From the NCBI GenBank assembly GCA_019637675.1, contig JAHBVE010000001.1, positions 806,001 to 870,000 of the forward strand: a stretch of DNA of 64,000 bases, given 5' to 3'. Positions within the stretch are counted from its first letter, which is position 1. Each line of letters opens with the position of its first letter. A model generated the notes under the pieces. That model saw nothing but the letters and a program-made list of their open reading frames with translations, searched no databases and was not told the DNA's origin. The translations under genes and the position numbers were made by a program. This stretch comes from Anaerolineales bacterium. GTDB lineage: Bacteria; Chloroflexota; Anaerolineae; Anaerolineales; UBA11579. This document shows positions 57,746 to 64,000 of this stretch, in pieces.

Positions 57746-58525
57746 CTACTCGGTGAACTCCAGTTCGAACTCCAGAGACTCGTTCCAATTGTCATCACGG
57801 CGGAGCTCGATCTCCTCGAACAGATCCTCCTGCTTGGCGGCGATGCGGTAGCGACGTACCAGCTCCAGCATGGCCAGGAAGGTGACGACTACATGCAGGC
57901 GGTCAGGGGTCTTGGCGACCAGCTCACGGAAGGTGGTCACGGTCTTGTTGCGCAATACATCAGCGATGGCCTTGATCTTCTCGCGGATAGTGACCCGCGG
58001 GGCGGCCACGACGGTGCGCAGCGGGGCACGCGCATCCGCCTTGGCGTAGACCTTCATGGCGGCGCGGTACACATCTTCGGCGGTCATGCCGCTCAGGTCC
58101 AGGCGGCCTTCTACTTTTGGCGGCGGAGCCATGCGCAGGTAACTCCGCAGCGCGCCGTCCTGGCGCAGGGTCAGCATGCTGGCCAGCTCCTTGAAACGCT
58201 TGTACAGTAGTAGCTGCTGCACCAGCGCTTCGCCGGGGTCTTCTTCGTCTGGCTGGCGCACGACCGGGCGCGGCAGCAGCGCCTCAGACTTGATCTGCAT
58301 CAGGCGGGCGGCAACCACGATGAACTCAGACACGCGCTCGGCCTTCAGCTCTTGCAAGGTGCGCATGTAGGCCAGGAACTGATCAGTCACCTGGGCGAGG
58401 GCGAGCTTGGTGATGTCAAGCTCGGCGCGTTCGATCAGCTGGAGCAGCAAGTCCAGCGGGCCCTGGTATACCGGTGTGTCTACGGTGTAGGGTTGGGGGG
58501 CGTCTCGGTGAAGAAGGGAAACCAC
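57746..58525 (-). CDS. scpA: Segregation and condensation protein A
   Basis: A 259-residue kleisin that bridges the SMC heads. The N-terminus VDTPVYQGPLDLLLQLIERA binds the SMC neck; EFIVVAARLMQIKSEALLPR and the C-terminal winged-helix (KTVTTFRELVAKTPDRLHVV, then FLAMLELVRRYRI) are typical. The start is GTG, six bases after a perfect TATAAT, so the message is probably leaderless. scpB is not in the window. Confidence 0.94.
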   Translation of the reverse strand: MVSLLHRDAPQPYTVDTPVYQGPLDLLLQLIERAELDITKLALAQVTDQFLAYMRTLQELKAERVSEFIVVAARLMQIKSEALLPRPVVRQPDEEDPGEALVQQLLLYKRFKELASMLTLRQDGALRSYLRMAPPPKVEGRLDLSGMTAEDVYRAAMKVYAKADARAPLRTVVAAPRVTIREKIKAIADVLRNKTVTTFRELVAKTPDRLHVVVTFLAMLELVRRYRIAAKQEDLFEEIELRRDDNWNESLEFELEFTE

Positions 58526-58531
58526 GCGGGC

Positions 58532-58537
58532 ATTATA
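58532..58537 (-). promoter_or_regulatory. -10 box, leaderless-type promoter
   Basis: TATAAT exactly six bases before the GTG start of scpA. Confidence 0.65.
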
Positions 58538-58606
58538 CTCCTGAGGGTAAGATAGCTTTACGCGGTGAAGTCTGGAAGGTATAGCAAATCAACAATGGAG
58601 CCTGAC

Positions 58607-58966
58607 ATGATCAACGAACCCATTCACGTAACTGACGAAGCCTTTGAGAAGGCCGTCTTGCAGTCTGAAACCCCGGTAGTGGTAGATTTCTGGGCGCCGT
58701 GGTGCGGCCCATGCCGCGCGGTGGCCCCGATCCTGGACAAATTTGCCGGCGAGTATGCAGGCAAAGTAGTGATCGCCAAAGTGAATACTGACGAGAACCC
58801 GCAGTGGGCCGGCCAGTTTGATGTGCGCGGCATCCCCACCATGCTGTTCGTCGCCAACGGCAAGCTGGTGCACCGACAAGTTGGCGCGCTGCCCGAGCCG
58901 ATGCTGCGCGAGCTGTTCGACCAGTTTGTGGATGTAGCCGCCAAGCCGGCCGCAGACGCAAACTAG
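58607..58966 (+). CDS. trxA: Thioredoxin
   Basis: A 119-residue cytoplasmic dithiol reductant. The active site is WCGPC (Cys33, Cys36), and the cis-proline is in GIPTMLFV. Start at MINEPIHVTD because GGAG lies six bases upstream; an ATG four codons earlier is possible. It ends in a strong terminator and stands alone. Confidence 0.96.
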   Translation: MINEPIHVTDEAFEKAVLQSETPVVVDFWAPWCGPCRAVAPILDKFAGEYAGKVVIAKVNTDENPQWAGQFDVRGIPTMLFVANGKLVHRQVGALPEPMLRELFDQFVDVAAKPAADAN

Positions 58967-58981
58967 CAAGTCTTACCAATC

Positions 58982-59013
58982 AAAAGGCCGAGCGTATGCT
59001 CGGCCTTTTTGTT
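58982..59013 (+). terminator. Intrinsic terminator after trxA
   Basis: Stem AAGGCCGAGC / GCTCGGCCTT followed by TTTTG. Confidence 0.93.
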
Positions 59014-59021
59014 TAAGCCTT

Positions 59022-59027
59022 TACAAT
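59022..59027 (+). promoter_or_regulatory. -10 box, leaderless-type promoter
   Basis: TACAAT seven bases before the GTG at 59035, immediately after the trxA terminator. Confidence 0.5.
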
Positions 59028-59034
59028 CTGACTT

Positions 59035-59751
59035 GTGATCCTTACTGGAGCCATCCTCGGCCTGCTGTCTGGCCTCGTCATCAATTACCTGGCCGATGTG
59101 CTGCCCGCCGAACGCAGGCTGGCGCAGCCTGCCTGGTGGCCGCTGACAGCGCAAGCTGTGGGGGAGTATGTTCACTCGCCGCGCAAGTTTGTAGTGCATG
59201 TGGTCATGCTGTTGGTGAGTATTTATGTATTCCAAGATCCCCCGGCAGACTTTTCTCCTTATTTGCTGACCTTCGTCCTGGGTTACTTCACACTCGTTAC
59301 GGTGATCGATATTGAGCACCGGCTGGTGTTGCATATCGTCAGCATCGCCGGGGCTTTGACGCTGGGTGCGATCGGCATCCAGCGGCATGAGCTGGTCCCT
59401 ACGTTGCTGGGTGGGGTGGCTGGCTTTCTGTTGATGCTGGGCATGTACTTCTCCGGCGAGTTGATCGGGCGTTTGCTGGCCCGCCTGCGCAAGCAGAGTT
59501 GGGAGGAGACGGCGCTGGGCTTTGGCGATGTCAACCTGGCGGGCGTGATCGGCCTGCTGATGGGCTGGCCGGCCGTCATGCCGGCGTTGTTCGCCGGCGT
59601 GCTGCTGGCCGGCGTGTATAGCTTGATCCTTGTGTTCATCAGCCTGGTGCGTGGGCGCTATTCCATGTTTGCGTCCATCCCGTATGCGCCATTTTTGTGC
59701 GCTGGGGCGGTGCTGGTGATGCTGCTGGGTGTGTATAACGTATCTCTATGA
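59035..59751 (+). CDS. Prepilin peptidase-like membrane protein (A24 family)
   Basis: A 238-residue protein with six or seven membrane helices. The aspartyl protease positions are visible as TVIDIEHRLVLH and GFGDVNLAGVIGLLMGW. The family's N-terminal methyltransferase domain is shortened: no zinc-binding cysteine motif is present between the first helices. It would process type IV pilin-like leaders, though no pilin is seen here. The start is GTG. Confidence 0.82.
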   Translation: MILTGAILGLLSGLVINYLADVLPAERRLAQPAWWPLTAQAVGEYVHSPRKFVVHVVMLLVSIYVFQDPPADFSPYLLTFVLGYFTLVTVIDIEHRLVLHIVSIAGALTLGAIGIQRHELVPTLLGGVAGFLLMLGMYFSGELIGRLLARLRKQSWEETALGFGDVNLAGVIGLLMGWPAVMPALFAGVLLAGVYSLILVFISLVRGRYSMFASIPYAPFLCAGAVLVMLLGVYNVSL

Positions 59752-59770
59752 TCTGTATGCGAGGTGAGCG

Positions 59771-61240
59771 ATGAGTGACGAAAAAGACACGAAGGCTGAA
59801 GCCAAGAGCGAGCCCAAGCCCGCTGAGGAACAGCGGGTAGAGACCCAGCATAGTGTCACGATCGGCGGCAAGCAGGTCAAGTACACCGCCATTGCCGGTA
59901 CGCTGGTGCTCAAGGAAGAAGACGACGAAAAAGGCGAGCACAAGCCCAAAGCTTCCGTGTATTACACCGCCTATCTTGCTGAGCAGCCCAAGGGCGCCAA
60001 GCCGCGGCCGCTGACCTTCTCGTTCAACGGTGGGCCGGGCTCCTCCTCGGTGTGGCTGCACCTCGGTGTGCTTGGCCCGCGCCGTGTGGATATGCCACTG
60101 GATGATTCGATGCCGCGCCCTCCGTTCGACCTGGTGGATAACGAATACAGCATCCTGGCGGAGACTGACCTGGTGTTCATTGACCCGGTGACCACCGGCT
60201 ACAGCCGCCCGGTGCCCGGCGAAGCCGCCAAGCAGTTCCACGGCTTCCAGAAGGATCTCGAGACGGTGGGCGAGTTCATTCGCTTGTTCACTACGCGCCA
60301 TCAGCGCTGGAGCTCGCCCAAGTTCCTGATCGGCGAGAGCTACGGCACCACGCGGGCGGCAGCGCTCTCGGGCCATTTGCAAGACCGGCACGGTATGGCG
60401 CTCAACGGCATCATGCTCATCTCGTCTGTGCTGGAATTCTCGACTTTGCTGTTCAATGCAGGCAATGATCTGCCGTATATATTGTTCCTGCCCACCTATG
60501 CGGCCACAGCTTGGTATCACAAGCAGCTGGGTGCGGATCTGCAGAAGGACCTGAGCAAGACGCTGGCCGAAGTGCGCCGCTTTGCCTCCGGTGAATACGC
60601 CGCAGCCCTGTTCCAGGGTGATAGCCTGCCGGTCGAACAGCGCCAGCAGATCGCCGCCAAGCTGGCTGCCTACACTGGCCTCTCGGCGGAATATGTGGAG
60701 CGCAGCAACCTGCGCATCGAGATCCATCGCTTCACGAAGGAACTGCTGCGTAAGGAACGAAAGACCGTGGGCCGGCTGGACTCGCGCTATGTGGCGTCTG
60801 ACCGGGATGCGGCGGGCGAGAACTATGAGTTCGATCCCAGCTATGCCGCCATCCAGGCCGCCTTCACCGCGGCGCTGAACCAGTATGTGCGTGCTGAGCT
60901 GGAATTTGAGAGCGATCTGCCGTACGAGATCCTGACCGGCCGCGTCCACCCCTGGAGTTACAAAGAGAACGAGAACCAGTATCTGAATGTAGCCGAGACT
61001 CTACGCCAGGCGATGGTGATCAACCCGGCTCTGAAAGTGTTCGTTGCCAATGGCTATTACGACCTGGCAACGCCGTTCTACGCTACAGAATACACCTTCA
61101 ACCATTTGCAACTGGCGCCGGAGTTGCGCGGGAATATCTCAATGGAATACTACGAAGCGGGGCACATGATGTACATCCACGAGGCCTCGCTCAAGGCTCA
61201 GTACAAGCACTTGGTGGAGTTTATCAAGCGCTCGCTGTAG
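59771..61240 (+). CDS. Serine carboxypeptidase-like peptidase (S10 family)
   Basis: A 489-residue alpha/beta hydrolase. The oxyanion region is FSFNGGPGSSSVWLHLG and the nucleophile serine is in IGESYGTTRAAAL. The acid and histidine lie in NGYYDLATPFYAT and EAGHMMYIHEASL. The N-terminus is a charged Lys/Glu/Pro-rich stretch without a clear signal peptide, so it is probably cytoplasmic. Its last 17 bases overlap the opposite-strand P-loop gene. GAGGTGAG precedes the ATG. Confidence 0.9.
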   Translation: MSDEKDTKAEAKSEPKPAEEQRVETQHSVTIGGKQVKYTAIAGTLVLKEEDDEKGEHKPKASVYYTAYLAEQPKGAKPRPLTFSFNGGPGSSSVWLHLGVLGPRRVDMPLDDSMPRPPFDLVDNEYSILAETDLVFIDPVTTGYSRPVPGEAAKQFHGFQKDLETVGEFIRLFTTRHQRWSSPKFLIGESYGTTRAAALSGHLQDRHGMALNGIMLISSVLEFSTLLFNAGNDLPYILFLPTYAATAWYHKQLGADLQKDLSKTLAEVRRFASGEYAAALFQGDSLPVEQRQQIAAKLAAYTGLSAEYVERSNLRIEIHRFTKELLRKERKTVGRLDSRYVASDRDAAGENYEFDPSYAAIQAAFTAALNQYVRAELEFESDLPYEILTGRVHPWSYKENENQYLNVAETLRQAMVINPALKVFVANGYYDLATPFYATEYTFNHLQLAPELRGNISMEYYEAGHMMYIHEASLKAQYKHLVEFIKRSL

Positions 61241-61580
61241 CCAGAAAGTCCAACACGCGCTGCAGCACTTCTTCCTGCGGTAGTTCGTCGGTGCTGATCT
61301 CGAAGTCGGCGTGCTGGCGGGCGTGGGCCAAGCGCGTCTGCTGCTCGGCATAGTCGCGCTCCAGCCATTGCAGGCCGCGGGCGACGGTGTTGGGATATTC
61401 AGTGTGTAGATAAAGCAGGATGTCTGGGGGATCGATCAGCTGCCACATACGCGGCGCAAACGAATGTTCCTGGGCGATCTGGTTGGCGGGGTATCCCGCT
61501 TCGTGTAAGCCGCGCACCAGGGTGGATTTGCCCGATTTGCATGGGCCAACCACTCCAACGCGCGGCTTGGTACTACTCAT
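61224..61580 (-). CDS. Small P-loop NTPase-like protein
   Basis: A 118-residue protein with the Walker A motif GVVGPCKSGKSTLV at the N-terminus and DPPDILLYLHTEYP as a possible Walker B/strand. It resembles small kinases or GTPase-like proteins but lacks clear NKxD or lid signatures. It ends convergently, overlapping the S10 gene by 17 bases. TAGAAT lies six bases before the ATG. Substrate unknown. Confidence 0.75.
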   Translation of the reverse strand: MSSTKPRVGVVGPCKSGKSTLVRGLHEAGYPANQIAQEHSFAPRMWQLIDPPDILLYLHTEYPNTVARGLQWLERDYAEQQTRLAHARQHADFEISTDELPQEEVLQRVLDFLATASA

Positions 61581-61586
61581 GACCGT

Positions 61587-61592
61587 ATTCTA
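61587..61592 (-). promoter_or_regulatory. -10 box, leaderless-type promoter
   Basis: TAGAAT exactly six bases before the ATG of the P-loop gene. Confidence 0.5.
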
Positions 61593-62300
61593 TCTTGACC
61601 CTAGCGGCAGGTGGACTGACATGCGCCGCACCTGGTCGCCTGGCGTATCTTCGCGCACGCCTACGACCAGGATGCTGATGTCGTCGCCGGGGCGGTTGCT
61701 CTCCAGCGTCAAGGCTTCGGCCATCAGGCCGTCGGCCACGGCTTGCGGGGCGGAGCCGGCGTCCACCAAGCGGCTGAACGCGGCGGGAATGTCCATTGGC
61801 TGGCTGCTGCGCTCGCCGGCGAAAGGCAAGCCATCGGTGAAGACCGCGATGGTGAGGCCGGGCTGTAGCTCCAGCTGGGTCAGCACCGGGCGGGTCTCGC
61901 GGCGCAGGCCCACCGCGTCGCTGCGCTCGTCGAGCGTGCGCACGGTTTTGTCCTGGTAGACCAGCACGGGCAGCGGGTTGTTGCGCGTGATGAGCAGGCA
62001 GCGATTCTCGAGCTCGATTGAGACGATGTTAAGGGTGGACTGCACCTGGCCGTTGCGATGGGTGTAGAGGTAATCGGAGGCGGCGCGGGCCGCGGCGCCA
62101 TCTCGCACCCCTTCGGCCAGCAGGGCGACGACCTTGCGCACCACCATGGTGGAGATGAACTTGGCGCTCTTGCCGGAGCGCTGGCCGTCAGCCAGCACGA
62201 CCGACATGCCGCCGCTGGGGCGCTCCACGACTTCGAGCGTATCGCCGCTTTCGGACATGGCGTACTTGTTGATCTTGGCTACGCCGATCTGAATTTCCAT
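61590..62300 (-). CDS. SpoIIE/PP2C-type serine phosphatase
   Basis: A 236-residue stand-alone catalytic domain. The PP2C elements seen are MSVVLADGQRSGKSAKF (an altered form of the usual DGxG metal site), LCLITRNNP-like strands, IAVFTDGLP and RPGDDISILVVGV. It would dephosphorylate phosphoserine/threonine, for example on an anti-anti-sigma factor, but no STAS protein is nearby. The metal site replaces DGMG-type residues with DGQR, so activity is worth checking. TACAAT lies eight bases before the ATG. Confidence 0.82.
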   Translation of the reverse strand: MEIQIGVAKINKYAMSESGDTLEVVERPSGGMSVVLADGQRSGKSAKFISTMVVRKVVALLAEGVRDGAAARAASDYLYTHRNGQVQSTLNIVSIELENRCLLITRNNPLPVLVYQDKTVRTLDERSDAVGLRRETRPVLTQLELQPGLTIAVFTDGLPFAGERSSQPMDIPAAFSRLVDAGSAPQAVADGLMAEALTLESNRPGDDISILVVGVREDTPGDQVRRMSVHLPLGSR

Positions 62301-62308
62301 CGGGATGG

Positions 62309-62314
62309 ATTGTA
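62309..62314 (-). promoter_or_regulatory. -10 box, leaderless-type promoter
   Basis: TACAAT eight bases before the ATG of the phosphatase gene. Confidence 0.5.
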
Positions 62315-62337
62315 AAAGAAAATCGGGCGTCCGGCCC

Positions 62338-63003
62338 TTAGCTCAGCTGACGAAGGGCGGAGAGGAGATCACGAGGGACCGCGTGGCGAGCTTGCGGATT
62401 GAGCCAGATGACGGAGTCGTCTGGGCGATGTAGCAGGATGCCGCTGAGGCGCGGGTAGCGCTTGTTGAACTCGGCGGCGTCGGCAAAGCTGCGCTTGCTG
62501 AAATAGGCGTCATCTTTGCGGCTGGCAGCGGCATGCAGCTCGGCCGTGGCCGCCAGCAGTTGGGCTTCGGTGTACCCTGCGCCGGCGGCCAGCCAGAGCA
62601 GATTGATGCTGCCGGCTGGCAACTGGCCGATCTTCTCGCAAATGATGGCGGGCAAGCGGGCCGGGTCATCCGGCAGCCGGCGGACTTCTACGTTGAACGA
62701 AGTGTGCCCCTTGAAGCGCACCGTGAAGTCCGGCCCGCGCTGTTTGGCTGCGGCGTAGTGCTCGTACTCCACATCGAAGCGCTGCTCGCGTACCAGGAGC
62801 GCTGCGGCGCGCAGCTCGGCATGCAGGTCATCCAGTGCGCCGGCGTGGCGGGCATTGTTGAATTTGGCGCGAATTTTGTTGCGGTACTCATGTGCAAAGG
62901 CGCGGAAGCGGCGGGAACTGCGCAGCCAGCCTTCAAATTCGGTGTAGAAGGCTGGCTGCTTGCTGCCAAAGATCGCCTCCAGCAGTTCGCTTGTCGCGCT
63001 CAT
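62338..63003 (-). CDS. Hypothetical protein, possible nuclease fold
   Basis: A 221-residue soluble protein. No family is recognised. The segment RGPDFTVRFKGHTSFNVEVRR has the spacing of a PD-(D/E)xK nuclease core (PD ... ExR in place of ExK), and a preceding long helical region is Arg-rich. This is only a hint. Its ATG overlaps the stop of the methyltransferase gene (ATGA), so the two are co-translated. Confidence 0.65.
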   Translation of the reverse strand: MSATSELLEAIFGSKQPAFYTEFEGWLRSSRRFRAFAHEYRNKIRAKFNNARHAGALDDLHAELRAAALLVREQRFDVEYEHYAAAKQRGPDFTVRFKGHTSFNVEVRRLPDDPARLPAIICEKIGQLPAGSINLLWLAAGAGYTEAQLLAATAELHAAASRKDDAYFSKRSFADAAEFNKRYPRLSGILLHRPDDSVIWLNPQARHAVPRDLLSALRQLS

Positions 63004-63626
63004 TGCGGGCGGCACACAAGCAGCATGACCTGTGAGCCTGGCAGCGCCACGCGCTTCTCCTCAACATCGAAGCCCGCCTGGCGGATGAGGGCGCTGAAGC
63101 GCCCGTCCCATTCTCCGGCTTGGCTGGTGATTCGGAACAGGGCGGCCGCCAGCCGCTCCAGCAGGTTGCGGCCAGTGATCCAGGCGACCGGCAGCAGCAC
63201 CAGGCTGCCGGTCGCCGCCAGCGCACGGCGGGCTTCGGCGAGCGTATTGGCCTGCACGATGTACTCGGTGGGGAAGGTGGCGACGATGTGCTGGAAGGCG
63301 CCGCTGCGGAATGGCAGCTGGCACCCGTCTGCGCGCACCAGCAGCGGAGTGCGTTTAGCGGCGGCCAGGCGGCGGGCGGCGAGGCGACCCATTTGGGCGC
63401 TGAGATCGATGCCAACGGGCTCCAGCCCCTGATTGCGCATAGCCACTTGGAGATGACCGGGGCCGTGACCAAGTTCCAGAACGCGGCCACGTGCGCTCAA
63501 CTCCGGTAGGATGCTGTTCACCCAGCTGCGCCAGCGGCCCAGCGAAACCAGCCAGGCTATGGCGTCATAGCTCCATGCCAGAGGCTGGTAGAGCAGGTAG
63601 AAGAAGACGCGCAGCAGCAACTGCAT
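63000..63626 (-). CDS. SAM-dependent methyltransferase
   Basis: A 208-residue class I methyltransferase. An N-terminal hydrophobic stretch (LLLRVFFYLLYQPLAWSYD) precedes motif I VLELGHGPGHLQVAM, the acidic loop VGIDLSAQM, and ADGCQLPFRSGAFQ. A C-terminal hydrophobic helix (GSLVLLPVAWITGRN) may contact the membrane, suggesting a lipid or quinone-like substrate (inference). It starts two bases past the mgtE stop and is coupled to the next gene. Confidence 0.83.
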   Translation of the reverse strand: MQLLLRVFFYLLYQPLAWSYDAIAWLVSLGRWRSWVNSILPELSARGRVLELGHGPGHLQVAMRNQGLEPVGIDLSAQMGRLAARRLAAAKRTPLLVRADGCQLPFRSGAFQHIVATFPTEYIVQANTLAEARRALAATGSLVLLPVAWITGRNLLERLAAALFRITSQAGEWDGRFSALIRQAGFDVEEKRVALPGSQVMLLVCRPQ

Positions 63627-63628
63627 TG

Positions 63629-64000
63629 CTACAACTGCGGCAAGATCCAGGCGGCCAGCGTGAAGTAAATGATCAGGCCAGTTGCATCGATTAGGGTGGA
63701 CATGAACGGGCCGGAGATGATGGTGGGGTCAATGCCCATCTTGTCCGCCAGCATGGGCACCATGGCGGCGACGGAGTTGGCCCAGATGCAGATGATGGCG
63801 ATGGTCAGCGCCACCGTGATAGCCAAGTGCCAGTCGACCCCCCATAGCAAGGCGCGCGCATAGCCGACGACACCCAGCAGGACGCCGAGGGCGATGCCAG
63901 TGCGGAACTCTTTCCACAGCACCCACCAGAGTTCGCTGCGCTTGACTTCGCCCAGCGCCATGCCGCGGATGACCGTGGCCACGGTTTGCGAACCGGCGTT
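63629..64000 (-). CDS. mgtE: Magnesium transporter MgtE (5' partial, C-terminal membrane domain)
   Basis: The open frame continues past the window end. The visible C-terminal portion is the MgtE channel domain. It starts NAGSQTVATVIRGMALGE, matching the GNxGxQ motif, and includes VAMIPMLADKMGIDP-like and GPFMSTLIDATGLIIYF helices, the family's Mg2+ pathway. An internal start at 63982 is not the real one. MgtE imports Mg2+ and is gated by its missing N-terminal CBS domains. Confidence 0.93.
   Translation of the reverse strand, partial: NAGSQTVATVIRGMALGEVKRSELWWVLWKEFRTGIALGVLLGVVGYARALLWGVDWHLAITVALTIAIICIWANSVAAMVPMLADKMGIDPTIISGPFMSTLIDATGLIIYFTLAAWILPQL

Overview
The window is a GC-rich bacterial chromosome segment, about 60 genes packed on both strands, with no phage, insertion sequence or CRISPR array. 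Family content suggests Chloroflexota, probably Anaerolineae (inference): lipoproteins and secreted proteins with Thr/Pro linkers, a fused two-domain TPP-dependent E1 dehydrogenase, DUF456/DUF2207/DUF2200 proteins, a YpfJ-type metalloprotease, and a T-box leader. Many genes have a TATAAT-like -10 box only 6-9 bases before the start codon, which points to widespread leaderless transcription.

Layout. 1-4.1 kb: lysS (5' truncated by the window edge), a small HhH protein, a T-box riboswitch plus serS, a DUF456 protein. 4.0-14.9 kb: TolB-like lipoprotein, Nudix hydrolase, class II aldolase, an SPFH protein with a C-terminal HTH, FAD oxidoreductase, DUF1684, UbiA prenyltransferase, ECF sigma/anti-sigma pair, membrane protein, methyltransferase. 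15-18.3 kb: a large secreted metzincin-like protease with tandem Fn3-like repeats. 18.4-24.9 kb: the most unusual locus. It has a radical SAM/SPASM enzyme, a membrane protein related to the DUF2207 cytoplasmic domain, a DUF2207 membrane protein ending in a symmetric (Cys-Ala)3-Gly-(Cys-Ala)3 tail, and, translationally coupled to it, a second radical-SAM-fold protein with no cysteine at all. 24.9-31.9 kb: zinc-ribbon protein, AIM24 family, DUF2200, lipoprotein, citrate synthase, MFS transporter, YpfJ protease. 31.4-36.5 kb: overlapping operon of a GcvT-like protein (carrying an in-frame palindromic repeat), two PYROXD2/phytoene-desaturase-like flavoproteins and a GNAT. 36.6-46 kb: tRNA-Asp, glycosyltransferase, fabD, rpmF, CDF transporter, prfB with programmed frameshift, a moaC/moaD-E/threonine synthase operon, fabF. 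45.8-52.5 kb: rnc-smc, PspC, PPIase-ssb-rpsF. 52.8-64 kb: cytochrome c peroxidase/beta-helix fusion, cytochrome c, fused E1 dehydrogenase, scpA, trxA, prepilin peptidase, S10 peptidase, SpoIIE-type phosphatase, methyltransferase and a truncated mgtE.

Between genes lie several families of dispersed palindromic repeats. One family (about 95-125 bp, ends GTCNTTGCGAG/CTCGCAANGAC) has eight full or partial copies here, one of them inside the gcvT-like coding sequence without breaking the frame.

Functional themes are translation (lysS, serS, prfB, rpmF, rpsF, tRNA-Asp), fatty acid synthesis (fabD, fabF), chromosome maintenance (smc, scpA, ssb), molybdenum cofactor synthesis, central carbon metabolism (aldolase, citrate synthase, E1 dehydrogenase) and envelope functions. 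All identifications come from reading the sequence; no database search was run.
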